Shown in pieces: positions 7,780-16,784 of a stretch of DNA of 64,000 bases (the stretch's first letter is position 1; each line of letters opens with the position of its first letter). The position numbers and the translations under genes were made by a program. The DNA comes from JAVJUV01 sp047314965. GTDB taxonomy: Bacteria > Pseudomonadota > Alphaproteobacteria > Rhodobacterales > Rhodobacteraceae. The stretch covers positions 288,032 through 352,031 of the forward strand of contig NZ_JBLBVK010000058.1 in the NCBI RefSeq assembly GCF_047314965.1, read 5' to 3'. Under the pieces are notes generated by a model, which was not told the origin of the DNA, ran no database searches, and worked only from the letters and a program-made list of their open reading frames with translations.

Positions 7780-10151
7780 GTGGACTGTTCGAATACGACC
7801 GGCCGAATTCCTATATCGGCAAGTCTGTGCCGCGCCCGGATTCCAAGCGCCTGCTGGAGGGCCGGGGGCAATTCGTCGACGACCTTCAGTTGCCTCGCAT
7901 GGTCCACGCGGCCTTCCTTCGTTCGCCCTATGCCCATGCCGAGATCAAGGGGTTCGACCTGAGCGAAGCCAGGAAGGTTCCGGGCGTCGTCGCGATATAC
8001 ACCGGTGAAGATTTTATTGGTGTCGTAGAGCCTTACGTCGGCGTGTTGAGCCATCTGGCAGGATTGCGCAGTGCGCCGCAGATGCCGATGGCCGTGGGTC
8101 GCGCCCGCTGGCAGGGAGAACCCATCGCGATGGTCGTGGCGCAGTCCCGCGCCGCCGCGGAAGATGCCGTGGAACTGATCGAGGCGGATCTGGAACCCTT
8201 GCCCGCAGCGGTCGACGCCGAGAAAGCGCTCGATCCGGGCGAGGTTCTCATCCACAAGGAGTTCGGGTCGAACCTGGCCTGGGAGCGCACCGTCGACGTG
8301 GGCGACGTCAAGAAGGCCTTTGCGCGCGACGACGTCACGGTGGTCGAGCGCGAAATCCGGTTCGGCCGCCACACGGGCGTCACCCTGGAGCCGCGCGCGG
8401 CTGTTATGGATTATGACCCTTCCGAAGAACAGCTGACCTTCCACTACTCGGGTCAGGCGCCTCACATGATGCAGTTCATCCTGGCCAAGCATCTGGGGCT
8501 GCCGGAGGAAAACGTGCGCGTCATCGCCAAGGATGTGGGCGGCGCGTTCGGCATCAAGGTGCACACCTACGGTGACGAAATAGCCGTAGGAGCGGCGGCC
8601 AAGTTGCTGGAAAGGCCGGTGAAGTTTGCTGCGGACCGGTTCGAGAGCTTCGTCTCCGACATCCATGCCCGCGACCACGTGGTCAAGGGGCGCATGGCGG
8701 TCGACAAGGACGGCAAGATCGCGGCACTGGCGTTCGATGACCTGACAGGGATCGGGCCGTTTTCGATGTATCCGCGCACGTCGGCGATCGAGGCGAACCA
8801 GGTTCTGAACCTGACCGGCGCGTCCTATGATCTGGAGAACTACCGGGCCAATGCCAAGGTCGTGTTCCAGAACAAGAACATGATGTGCCAGTATCGCGCG
8901 GTCGGGCATCCGATCGCGATGGCGATCTGTGACGGGTTGCTGGAAGACGCTGCGGCCGCCATCGGGATGGACCCGGTCGAGATCCGCAGGCGGAACCTCA
9001 TGAAGGACGACAGCTACCCGCGCGCCTCGGCCAGCGGCATGAAGCTGGACGATCTTTCACACCATAAGGCGTTGGAAACGCTGGTGGAAATCATGGAGTA
9101 CGACAAGCTGAGGTCCGAGCAGGCTGACCTGCGCAAGAAGGGCATTTATCGCGGAATCGGTTTCGTCTCGATGGTCGAGGTTACCAACCCGTCCCCGATG
9201 TTCTACGGCGTCGGCGGTGCGCCGATCGCAAGTCAGGATGGCGCTACTCTAAGGCTGGATGCCGGCGGCGGGCTGCGAATTGCGTCTTCGGTGACCGAGC
9301 AGGGGCAGGGTACGAACGCGATCCTCGTCCAGATCGCGGCAGACGCCTTCGGTATCTCGACGGATCGGGTCAAGGTCACCACGGGCGACACCGACCATAC
9401 GCCATACGGTGGTGGCACTTGGGCGTCGCGGGGCGCCGGTATCGGAGGCGAGGCGATGCTTCAGGGCGCGCTGCAGCTGAAGAGCCAGGTTCTGGACGTG
9501 GCGGCGGTGATGCTTCAGTCAACGCCATCCGCGCTCGACATCCGGAACGGAGCGGTCGTCGATGCGGATACCGGGTCCGAACGCATGACGCTCTCCGACC
9601 TGGCGCGCACGGTCTACTACCGGGGCAATGAATTGCCAGCGGATCTGAAGCCCGAACTGATCGCCACGCGGCACTACCGTGTCACCGACTTTCCCTTCGT
9701 GTTCACCAATGGGGCGATGGCGGCTCATGTGGAGGTCGACACGGATACCGGACTGATCAAGGTGCTGCATTTCTGGGCGGTCGAGGACTGCGGACGCGTG
9801 ATCAACCCGATGCTCGTGGATGAACAGGTGCGCGGTGGCGTGGTGCAGGGACTTGGCGGCGCTCTTTATGAGGAGTGCCTCTACAGCGAGGACGGCACCA
9901 TGTTGAACACGACCATGGCCGATTACCTCGTTCCGATGGCCGTCGAGACCCCCGAAATCACCGTTGCCCATGTCGAGACGCCCACGAAAACCTCGGTTCT
10001 TGGCGCCAAGGGCGCGGGCGAGGCGGGCACCGGCGGTGCGCCGGCGGCCCTGATGAACGCAGTGAACGACGCGATCCGCCCGCTTGGTTCCTCTATATGG
10101 CAGATGCCGATGACGCCCGAGCGAGTGCTGAAGGCGCTGGGCAAGGTCTGA
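7776..10151 (+). CDS. Molybdenum hydroxylase, molybdopterin-binding large subunit
   Basis: The protein is 791 residues from ATG 7776, preceded by GGAGG and overlapping the small-subunit stop. Xanthine-dehydrogenase family features are in order: GKSVPRPDSKRLLEGRG (hammerhead domain), AKDVGGAFGIK (molybdopterin contact), QYRAVGHP in the loop that differs between family branches, and GAKGAGEAGTGGAP near the C-terminus with the catalytic glutamate. The CO-dehydrogenase loop AYxCSFR is absent, so this is not a CO dehydrogenase. It likely hydroxylates a ring carbon next to nitrogen, or an aldehyde, using water as oxygen source. A cofactor maturation factor is not encoded in the window. Confidence 0.92.
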   Translation: MSGLFEYDRPNSYIGKSVPRPDSKRLLEGRGQFVDDLQLPRMVHAAFLRSPYAHAEIKGFDLSEARKVPGVVAIYTGEDFIGVVEPYVGVLSHLAGLRSAPQMPMAVGRARWQGEPIAMVVAQSRAAAEDAVELIEADLEPLPAAVDAEKALDPGEVLIHKEFGSNLAWERTVDVGDVKKAFARDDVTVVEREIRFGRHTGVTLEPRAAVMDYDPSEEQLTFHYSGQAPHMMQFILAKHLGLPEENVRVIAKDVGGAFGIKVHTYGDEIAVGAAAKLLERPVKFAADRFESFVSDIHARDHVVKGRMAVDKDGKIAALAFDDLTGIGPFSMYPRTSAIEANQVLNLTGASYDLENYRANAKVVFQNKNMMCQYRAVGHPIAMAICDGLLEDAAAAIGMDPVEIRRRNLMKDDSYPRASASGMKLDDLSHHKALETLVEIMEYDKLRSEQADLRKKGIYRGIGFVSMVEVTNPSPMFYGVGGAPIASQDGATLRLDAGGGLRIASSVTEQGQGTNAILVQIAADAFGISTDRVKVTTGDTDHTPYGGGTWASRGAGIGGEAMLQGALQLKSQVLDVAAVMLQSTPSALDIRNGAVVDADTGSERMTLSDLARTVYYRGNELPADLKPELIATRHYRVTDFPFVFTNGAMAAHVEVDTDTGLIKVLHFWAVEDCGRVINPMLVDEQVRGGVVQGLGGALYEECLYSEDGTMLNTTMADYLVPMAVETPEITVAHVETPTKTSVLGAKGAGEAGTGGAPAALMNAVNDAIRPLGSSIWQMPMTPERVLKALGKV

Positions 10152-10188
10152 AGCGCGGAACGCCGCGACGCCTTGGACCGGTTTTGTT

Positions 10189-11106
10189 TCAGGGCGTCGC
10201 GACGAGCGAAACGGACTGGCGAACCTCGAGGAAGGACCAGAGCGAGCGAGTCACCCGGTTCGAACGCTCCTTGTTCCGGAACAGCCGGATCGTCAGGTCG
10301 ACGACCCAGTCAGGCTCGCCCGTGGAAACCAGAAGGCCGCTTTCGAGATCGGGCAGGACAAGGCTCTTGGGAAGCCAGGCAACTCCGTCACCAGCCCGTG
10401 CCCGTATGCGCAAGGCGCCGGCCATCGAGTTCTCGTAAACGGTGCGCAGGCGCTCTGAAATCCGGTGCTGGGCAAACAGCGGCTCCAGATGCGCCCCGAT
10501 GGGCGCCGTTTTCCCGAAGCGAAGATAGGGCATTGTCACTTCGCGGCTGTCGAATCCGAACAGCGGAGACCCATCGGCTGCCGGTTTGCAGACCGGCACA
10601 AGCTGGTCCTGACCGATCATGATCGAGTCGGCGGAGCGTGCCGGCAGGGTGTCCGCGCGTTCATAAGCGATCACGAAGTCCACATCGCCGTTCTTCAGAT
10701 CGCGCATGCAGTTGGGCAGATCGTCGGCCCTGAGACGTGACAGGATCGGGCCATAGGCTTCCTCCAGGGCCTGCAGCCATGCCGGATAAAAACGCCATCC
10801 GATCGAATGCTGCGCTCCGAAGGTAACGACGTATTTGTCGGGCAAGGATTGGACTTCCAGTATCTGGCTGCGTTCCTGCTCGATCCGCGTCAAAGCCTGA
10901 AGGCCAGCCTCCAGCATCTGTTCGCCAGCCTCGGTCAGAGCGACGGGCTGGCGCGAGCGGTTGACCAGGGTCACGCCGACCCATGCCTCGAGCGATTTTA
11001 TGCGCCTGCTGAACGCCGGCTGGCTGAGATTTCCCAGCGCGGCCGCTTGCGAGAAGTTGCCAGTCTGCCGAAGCCGTTCGAGGTCGCGAAACAAGAGAAT
11101 GTCCAT
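10189..11106 (-). CDS. LysR-family transcriptional regulator
   Basis: The protein is 305 residues from ATG 11106. The N-terminal winged helix runs from MDILLFRDLERLRQTGNFS through GNLSQPAFSRRIKSLEAWVG, the canonical LysR helix-turn-helix. A type 2 periplasmic-binding-like effector domain follows. It is convergent with the molybdenum hydroxylase and divergent from the PLP lyase gene at 11216. A 15-bp palindrome lies 14 bases upstream of its start. It most likely controls the lyase-ABC transporter operon rather than the molybdenum hydroxylase. The coinducer is unknown. Confidence 0.9.
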   Translation of the reverse strand: MDILLFRDLERLRQTGNFSQAAALGNLSQPAFSRRIKSLEAWVGVTLVNRSRQPVALTEAGEQMLEAGLQALTRIEQERSQILEVQSLPDKYVVTFGAQHSIGWRFYPAWLQALEEAYGPILSRLRADDLPNCMRDLKNGDVDFVIAYERADTLPARSADSIMIGQDQLVPVCKPAADGSPLFGFDSREVTMPYLRFGKTAPIGAHLEPLFAQHRISERLRTVYENSMAGALRIRARAGDGVAWLPKSLVLPDLESGLLVSTGEPDWVVDLTIRLFRNKERSNRVTRSLWSFLEVRQSVSLVATP

Positions 11107-11119
11107 TCGCGCCAGAATA

Positions 11120-11134
11120 ATGCAAAATTTGCAT
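11120..11134. promoter_or_regulatory. Palindromic LysR-type operator
   Basis: ATGCAAA-A-TTTGCAT is a perfect 7-1-7 palindrome. It fits the T-N11-A LysR box and is immediately followed by a smaller palindrome, GCATAATGC. It lies in the divergent gap between lysR and the PLP lyase gene. Confidence 0.6.
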
Positions 11135-11215
11135 AATGCCATAGAAACATAACATTGGATCGCTATGGGATCCTGCAGCACTCTTGAGCCGACGAGTTAC
11201 CAATCAGGATGCACC

Positions 11216-12259
11216 ATGGCCGACACAGATACGTTGCCGCGTGAGAGCGCGAGAATTGATTTCGACCGTTTCCCGCGAACGGAACTGTGCCACCAGCCAA
11301 CGCCGATCGAGGCCATGCCGCGACTGAGCGAGCTGCTGGGCGGTCCCCGGCTGTTCATCAAGCGCGATGACTGTACCGGTCTGGCGATGGGCGGAAACAA
11401 GACCCGCAAGCTCGAATTCCTCGTCGGCGAGGCGATGCTCGAAAAGGCCGATATGCTGATAACGCAGGGCGCGGTTCAGTCGAATCACGTGCGCCAGACG
11501 GCAGCGGCGGCCTGCAAGGTCGGCATGAAATGTCATGTCCTGCTGGAGCGCCGGGTGCCGGATCGCGACACCTCCTACGAGGAAACCGGCAACGTCCTTC
11601 TCGACAACCTCTTTGGCGCGACCTACGAGTTCCGGCCTTCCGGCCTTGACATGAACGCCGAGGCTGAGGCGGTGGCCGAGGCTATGCGGGCACAGGGCAA
11701 CCGGCCCTATTTCATCCCCGGCGGCGGGTCCAATCCGACCGGCGCACTGGGTTATGCCAATTGCGCGCAGGAGATTGCCGACCACACCCGTGAGACAGGG
11801 CAGGGGTTCGACTGGCTTGTCATGGCAACCGGCAGCACGGGGACACAGGCGGGCCTTGTCGCCGGCTTCCAGGCCATCGGTCACACACTGCCCGTCATGG
11901 GCGTCAGCGTTCGCCAGCCGCGCGAGCGCCAGATGAACGCGGTCCACGGTCTGACCCAGAGAACCCTCGAAAAGCTTGGCGCCGAAGGGGTGCCGCTCAG
12001 CCGGATCCTTGTCGATGACGGCTATGTGGGCGAGGGCTACGGGATTCCGGCAGAGTCCACGATGGAGGCGATCCGCCTCCTTGCGCGGCAGGAAGGCATT
12101 TTGCTGGACCCCGTCTATTCCGCGAAGGGCATGGCTGGATTGATCGGCATGATCCGTCTGGGTTTCTTCAAGCCTACCGACAACGTGCTGTTCCTGCATA
12201 CGGGCGGCGCGACAGCACTTTTCGCATATCAGGAGCAATTGCTCGCATCGCTGAACTGA
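11216..12259 (+). CDS. PLP-dependent L-cysteate sulfo-lyase / D-cysteine desulfhydrase family enzyme
   Basis: This 347-residue fold-type II PLP enzyme is of the ACC deaminase/D-cysteine desulfhydrase family. Lys62 in MGGNKTRKLEF is the expected Schiff-base lysine. QGAVQSNHVRQTAAAA, GGGSNPTGALGY and HTGGATALF are the conserved substrate and phosphate-binding blocks. Sequence style resembles CuyA of Ruegeria pomeroyi, which splits L-cysteate to pyruvate, ammonia and sulfite. D-cysteine desulfhydrase or another beta-elimination is equally compatible. It leads an operon with a betaine-type ABC importer, so the importer probably brings in its substrate. No sulfite exporter gene, as found next to known cuyA loci, is present here. 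Confidence 0.75.
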   Translation: MADTDTLPRESARIDFDRFPRTELCHQPTPIEAMPRLSELLGGPRLFIKRDDCTGLAMGGNKTRKLEFLVGEAMLEKADMLITQGAVQSNHVRQTAAAACKVGMKCHVLLERRVPDRDTSYEETGNVLLDNLFGATYEFRPSGLDMNAEAEAVAEAMRAQGNRPYFIPGGGSNPTGALGYANCAQEIADHTRETGQGFDWLVMATGSTGTQAGLVAGFQAIGHTLPVMGVSVRQPRERQMNAVHGLTQRTLEKLGAEGVPLSRILVDDGYVGEGYGIPAESTMEAIRLLARQEGILLDPVYSAKGMAGLIGMIRLGFFKPTDNVLFLHTGGATALFAYQEQLLASLN

Positions 12260-12295
12260 CGCCGGAAAAGGCGCATACCAACAGAGGAGAAGAAG

Positions 12296-13261
12296 ATGAA
12301 AACCAAACTGCAGACACTGGGCCTCGCGACCGCCGTCAGCGTGTTCGCGCTGCCCGCGCTCGCAGCCGAGGAAGTCGCGATCGGCGTGCCGTCATGGACC
12401 GGCGCTCAGGCCATCGCCCATGTGCTGGGCGAGGTCGTGACCTCCCGCATTGGCGGCACTGTCGAATATGTGCCCGGCAACAACGCCACGATCTTCCAGG
12501 CAATGGACCAGGGCAAAGGCGACATCGACGTGCACCCCGATGTCTGGCTTCCGAACCAGGAGAGCTTCACCAAGGAATACGTGGACGGCAAGGGAACCGT
12601 CACGCTTTCGTCCAACCCCTATGAGGGCAACCAGGGCTTCTGCGTATCGAAGGACTTCGGCACGGCCAACAACATCACCGACATCGCCGATCTTGGCCGT
12701 CCGGACGTGGCCGCGTTGATGGACAGCGACGGCAATGGCAAGGGCGAGATGTGGATCGGCGCTCCGGGCTGGGCTTCTGCGAACGTGAACGAGGTAAAGG
12801 TGCGGGATTACGGCCTTCTCGACTTCATCGAGCCGATCCGTGCCGAAGAAGCGGTCAAGACCGCGCGCATCAAGGACTCGATCGCCAAGGGCGAAGGCTA
12901 TGCCTTCTACTGCTACACTCCCCACGCAGTGTGGTACATGTTCGATGTCATGATGCTGACGGAACCGACCTATGACCCGGCCAAGTACATCATGGTGCAG
13001 CCGTCGGATGATGCCGACTGGTACAACAAGTCCATGGTCGCCACGAAAGACGACCTCAAGCAGGTTCAGATCGCATGGTCGAATTCGCTGGTTGAACGCT
13101 CGCCCGCCATCGCAGAGTTCTTCCAGAACTTCGCCCTGACGGCAGACGATGTGTCGGCCCTTGCCTTCGAGATCAGCGCCAACGGCCGCGATCCTGCGGA
13201 AGTCGCCAAGGAATGGGTCGAGGCGAATTCGGACCGCGTCGACGCGATGCTGGGCCTCTGA
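12296..13261 (+). CDS. ABC transporter substrate-binding protein, glycine-betaine/proline type
   Basis: The protein is 321 residues with a clear signal peptide (basic N-terminus, hydrophobic core, cleavage after ALAA near residue 23). The mature part belongs to the OpuAC/ProX family: VPSWTGAQAIAHVLGEVV, GDIDVHPDVWLPNQ and YYCYTPHAVWYMFD-like aromatic segments. Aromatic residues in this family form the cage that holds quaternary or sulfonated amines. A strong AGAGGAG ribosome site precedes it 36 bases after the PLP lyase. The ligand may be a sulfonated amino acid or a betaine; sequence alone does not decide. Confidence 0.85.
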   Translation: MKTKLQTLGLATAVSVFALPALAAEEVAIGVPSWTGAQAIAHVLGEVVTSRIGGTVEYVPGNNATIFQAMDQGKGDIDVHPDVWLPNQESFTKEYVDGKGTVTLSSNPYEGNQGFCVSKDFGTANNITDIADLGRPDVAALMDSDGNGKGEMWIGAPGWASANVNEVKVRDYGLLDFIEPIRAEEAVKTARIKDSIAKGEGYAFYCYTPHAVWYMFDVMMLTEPTYDPAKYIMVQPSDDADWYNKSMVATKDDLKQVQIAWSNSLVERSPAIAEFFQNFALTADDVSALAFEISANGRDPAEVAKEWVEANSDRVDAMLGL

Positions 13262-13338
13262 TCGGCACGTCGTAAACTGCGGGGCAGCGCCGGTCGGAAC
13301 GGTGCTGCCTTGCGAACTGCAGCCAGGACAGGACGCTC

Positions 13339-14394
13339 ATGCACGACGATACCGTCATAGAGATCTCGAATGTCTGGAAGATCTTCGGCGCGCGCCCAGA
13401 ACAGGCGCTGAAGGCGATCCGCGAAAGAGGCCTGAGCAAGGCCGAGGTTCTGGCCGAATACAACGCCGTCGTCGGTGTCGCCGATGTCAGCCTTTCCGTG
13501 AACCGGGGCGAGATTTTCTGCATCATGGGGCTGTCCGGCAGTGGCAAGTCCACGCTCGTGCGTCACTTCAATCGGTTGCTGGAACCCACTGACGGAAAAA
13601 TCGAAATCGAAGGCACCGATGTAATGGCGCTGGGCCCGAAGGAGCTTCAGCGCTTCCGCAACCGGAAGATCGGCATGGTGTTCCAGAACTTTGCACTGAT
13701 GCCGCATCGATCCGTGCTGGACAACGTGGCGATGCCGTTGGAAATCCGGCAGGTCGCCAAGAACGAACGCATGCGCCAGGCCGCGGCCATTCTGGATATC
13801 GTCGAACTGGGCGCATGGGGCTCGAAATTCGCGCATGAACTGTCGGGCGGCATGCAGCAGCGGGTGGGCCTTGCACGTGCGCTGGCCGCCAACCCGGACG
13901 TTCTCCTGATGGACGAGCCCTTCTCCGCGCTTGACCCGCTGATCCGGCGGCAATTGCAGGACGAATTCATCCGTCTGTCCAAGATCCTCAAGAAGACAAC
14001 CGTCTTCATCACCCATGACCTCGACGAGGCCGTGCGCATCGGCGACCGCATCGCGATCATGCGGGACGGGAAGATGGTTCAGGTCGGCACTGCCGAAGAT
14101 ATCGTCATGCATCCCGCCGACGATTATGTCGCCGACTTCGTGGCGGGGATCTCGCGCCTGAAAGTCGTGCATGCCCATGCCGTGATGCGGCCAATAGAGG
14201 CCTACCTGTCGACGCAGGGTCCGCTTCCCGCCGACGCGCCCCGAGTGACAGGCGACGAGACGCTCAGCAACCTGATCACGATGGCCATCGACGACGACAA
14301 CCCGATCCTGGTCTGCGACAACGGAAACGATGTCGGCATCATCACCCGCGCCGATCTGCTGCGCACAGTCATCGAGGGAACGGAGGTCTCATGA
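13339..14394 (+). CDS. ABC transporter ATP-binding protein, ProV/OpuAA type
   Basis: The protein is 351 residues. The N-terminal segment FGARPEQALKAIRERGLSK is typical of ProV proteins. Walker A is GLSGSGKST, the Q-loop GMVFQNFALMP, the signature LSGGMQQR, Walker B VLLMDEPFSALDP and the H-loop ITHDLDEA. The C-terminal 80 residues contain a single CBS-like stretch (DETLSNLITMAIDDDNPILVCDN region), which in osmoregulated members senses ionic strength. It overlaps the permease gene (ATGA). Confidence 0.92.
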   Translation: MHDDTVIEISNVWKIFGARPEQALKAIRERGLSKAEVLAEYNAVVGVADVSLSVNRGEIFCIMGLSGSGKSTLVRHFNRLLEPTDGKIEIEGTDVMALGPKELQRFRNRKIGMVFQNFALMPHRSVLDNVAMPLEIRQVAKNERMRQAAAILDIVELGAWGSKFAHELSGGMQQRVGLARALAANPDVLLMDEPFSALDPLIRRQLQDEFIRLSKILKKTTVFITHDLDEAVRIGDRIAIMRDGKMVQVGTAEDIVMHPADDYVADFVAGISRLKVVHAHAVMRPIEAYLSTQGPLPADAPRVTGDETLSNLITMAIDDDNPILVCDNGNDVGIITRADLLRTVIEGTEVS

Positions 14395-15932
14395 GAGACG
14401 AGAACGTGAACCCGCTTGAAGATACCGACAGCGAGGCCGCCCGCGCCTATGCCGAGGAACGCCGCGAGAATATCCGCGCCTTCGTTCAGACGAACCCAGA
14501 CTACTACATCCGGAATTTCGACAGGATCGGCGCCTCGTCCCGCTTCACACCCACGTTCAACCTGATCGCAGGTCTTCTTGGACCGGTTTGGTTCGGGGCG
14601 CGCGGTTTGTGGTCCTGGGCTCTGCCGTTTCTGATCTTCGAGGCCCTCGCGCTCGTCCAGATTGCTCGCGGCCTGTTTGGTGATCTGGCTGCCGATGCCA
14701 TGGCGCGGATCGAGTCGATCGAGGGAACGCTTGAGTTGCGGCGCCAGCAGCTTGCGGCCGCCATAGAAAGCGGCTCGGATAGGGTGGAGGCGTTCCAGCG
14801 TGCCGTCGATGGTCTGGAGGCCAATATCGGCGGCATCCGTGCCGAGGCCGAGGCCCTCGCCGCCGAGGGACCGACGATTGCGCTGACGGGACTGGGGATT
14901 CTCCTGCTGGCCAAGGCGGTGCAGGCCATCGTGGCGAACTGGGCGCTGGAGGCGCGGTTTTCGGACTGGCTGTCCGACCGCTCGGTCCGGTCTGGAATGC
15001 CGGTGTCGCAGATCGTGTTCAGCGCCGTGTTCATGGGGTTGATCGTCGCCGCGGCGATGCTCCACTACAGTTTCCCCGGCCGGTTCGACCTCCTGAGCGC
15101 TTTCCCGACGGATCCCGACATCCGGCTTGTCAGCATCGACTGGGTCGAGGCGTTCTTCAACTGGGCGGTGCTGAATGGCGAGGCGCTGTTCGACGCGATC
15201 ACCTATTTCATCCGGCTGGTGCTGGATGCGCTGGAACTGGTTTTCGTCTCGACGCCCTGGATCGTGATCGCTTCGCTGATCATTCTCCTGACCTGGCTCA
15301 CCGCAGGCGTGCGCATGGCGATCTATTCTGGCGCATTCCTGGCCTATATGGGCCTGCTCGGCTTCTGGGAAAAAGCCATGACGACGCTGGCGCTTCTGGG
15401 CACGGCGGCCTGTCTCTCGATCCTGATCGGCATCCCGCTTGGCATGTTCGCCGCCCGCCGTCCCCGCTTTTATGCTGCGATACAACCGATCATGGACTTC
15501 ATGCAGACCATGCCGGCCTTCGTTTTCATGATCCCGGTGATCGCCTTCTTCGGTACCGGCAAACCGGCCGCTGTGGTCACCACCATGATCTTCGGCGGGA
15601 CGCCCGTCGTGCGCCTGACCGTTCTCGGCCTTCGCGGCGTGCCCGAAAGCGTGCGAGAAGCCGCCATCAGCTTCGGGGCGAACAAGTGGTATCTCCTGAC
15701 CAAGGTCGACCTGCCGCTGGCCAGCCCATCGATCCGGGCGGGCATCAACCAGACCATCATGCTGTCCCTTGCGATGGTTGTCGTCGCCTCGCTGATCGGC
15801 GCAAAGGGGTTGGGTGAGGATGTGCTCGAAGCCCTGCAATACGCCAACGTGGGGCAGGGAATCCTGGCCGGATTCTCGATCCTGTTCTGCGCCATGATCC
15901 TCGATCGCATCGTTCAGGGCGGGCGTCGGTGA
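14391..15932 (+). CDS. ABC permease, ProW type, with long N-terminal extension
   Basis: The protein is 513 residues, far longer than a typical ProW permease core. The C-terminal about 230 residues are the binding-protein-dependent permease domain, including the EAA-like loop GVPESVREAAISFGANKWYLLTKVDLPLA with its conserved glycine. The N-terminal half has a DUF2628-like hydrophobic stretch (FNLIAGLLGPVWFGARGLWS, residues about 55-75). A predicted coiled coil (residues about 110-160, rich in E, A, Q and R) and a second membrane region follow. Extended permeases are known in Rhodobacterales, and the extension may scaffold assembly or sensing (inference). It is coupled to its neighbours at both ends. 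Confidence 0.88.
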   Translation: MRDENVNPLEDTDSEAARAYAEERRENIRAFVQTNPDYYIRNFDRIGASSRFTPTFNLIAGLLGPVWFGARGLWSWALPFLIFEALALVQIARGLFGDLAADAMARIESIEGTLELRRQQLAAAIESGSDRVEAFQRAVDGLEANIGGIRAEAEALAAEGPTIALTGLGILLLAKAVQAIVANWALEARFSDWLSDRSVRSGMPVSQIVFSAVFMGLIVAAAMLHYSFPGRFDLLSAFPTDPDIRLVSIDWVEAFFNWAVLNGEALFDAITYFIRLVLDALELVFVSTPWIVIASLIILLTWLTAGVRMAIYSGAFLAYMGLLGFWEKAMTTLALLGTAACLSILIGIPLGMFAARRPRFYAAIQPIMDFMQTMPAFVFMIPVIAFFGTGKPAAVVTTMIFGGTPVVRLTVLGLRGVPESVREAAISFGANKWYLLTKVDLPLASPSIRAGINQTIMLSLAMVVVASLIGAKGLGEDVLEALQYANVGQGILAGFSILFCAMILDRIVQGGRR

Positions 15933-16651
15933 AACCTCTGGTCCTGGTCCACGGCTTCATGGGCGGTAGCGACCAGTGGGCGCTTCAGAAACCTCTGGCA
16001 AAGGGGCGCGATCTGATCGCGGTGGATTTGCCGGGCTTCGGCAAGAACGCGCATCTGGCGCCTGTCGCCAGCATCGCCGGGTTCGCCGACTGGGTCCTTG
16101 CGGAACTTGCGCGCCGGGGTGTTTCAGACTTCGACCTGCTGGGCCACTCGATGGGAGGCATGATCGTTCAGGAGATGGTCCGGTTGGCACCGCATCGTGT
16201 CGCGCGGCTGATACTTTACGGCACGGGCGCGGTAGGCCTTCTGCCCGGACGCTTCGAGCCGATCGAGACATCCATGGATCGCGCGAAGAGGGACGGCGCG
16301 TCGGCGACCGCCCGCCGTATCTCCGCGACGTGGTTCCTCGAGTCAGAGGCCTCGCAGGGCTATCCTGCCTGCGCGAAAATCGCCGAGCAAAGCACGCTAC
16401 CCGCAATTCTTGCAGGGCTGGAAGCGATGCGGGACTGGTCCGGGCAGGACAATCTCGCACTTATCTCCGCCGAAACGCTTATCGTCTGGGGGGACGGTGA
16501 CCGCACCTATCCCTGGTCGCAGATAGAATTGCTCTGGCGTGCCATTCCGAACAGCCATCTGGCCGTCCTACCGCTTTGCGCTCATGCGGTGCATATGGAG
16601 CGCCCCGATCTCTTCAACCGGATCGTCGGCGAATTTCTGGCGCGCAGTTGA
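15929..16651 (+). CDS. Alpha/beta hydrolase
   Basis: The protein is 240 residues from GTG 15929, overlapping the permease stop (GTGA). VLVHGFMGGSDQW is the oxyanion-hole region, LLGHSMGGM the nucleophile elbow with Ser near residue 73, WGDGDRTYPW the acid residue and CAHAVHMERPDLF the catalytic histidine. It is cytoplasmic with no signal peptide. Placement at the end of the lyase-ABC operon suggests it hydrolyses an ester or C-C bond of the imported compound, or is simply carried along. The specific reaction is unknown. Confidence 0.85.
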   Translation: MKPLVLVHGFMGGSDQWALQKPLAKGRDLIAVDLPGFGKNAHLAPVASIAGFADWVLAELARRGVSDFDLLGHSMGGMIVQEMVRLAPHRVARLILYGTGAVGLLPGRFEPIETSMDRAKRDGASATARRISATWFLESEASQGYPACAKIAEQSTLPAILAGLEAMRDWSGQDNLALISAETLIVWGDGDRTYPWSQIELLWRAIPNSHLAVLPLCAHAVHMERPDLFNRIVGEFLARS

Positions 16652-16784
16652 TGTTATCATTCGGCGGCTTCGCCCAACTTCTGCCAGTTTTTGAATGTTT
16701 TATGGAAAACCAGCATGTCAGGGTTGGACATATGCCGACTCCTGGCTAACATGCCTGCTGCGGCCAAGACATGGGACCTGGGAC

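Noticed and set aside
12260..12295. Riboswitch or osmotic leader before the betaine-type binding protein
   Set aside because: The gap is only 36 bases and contains just the ribosome site.
14202..15839. 545-codon open frame antisense to the ABC permease
   Set aside because: It has the R/H/D/Q-rich composition of a shadow frame in GC-rich DNA and covers a gene with clear conserved motifs.
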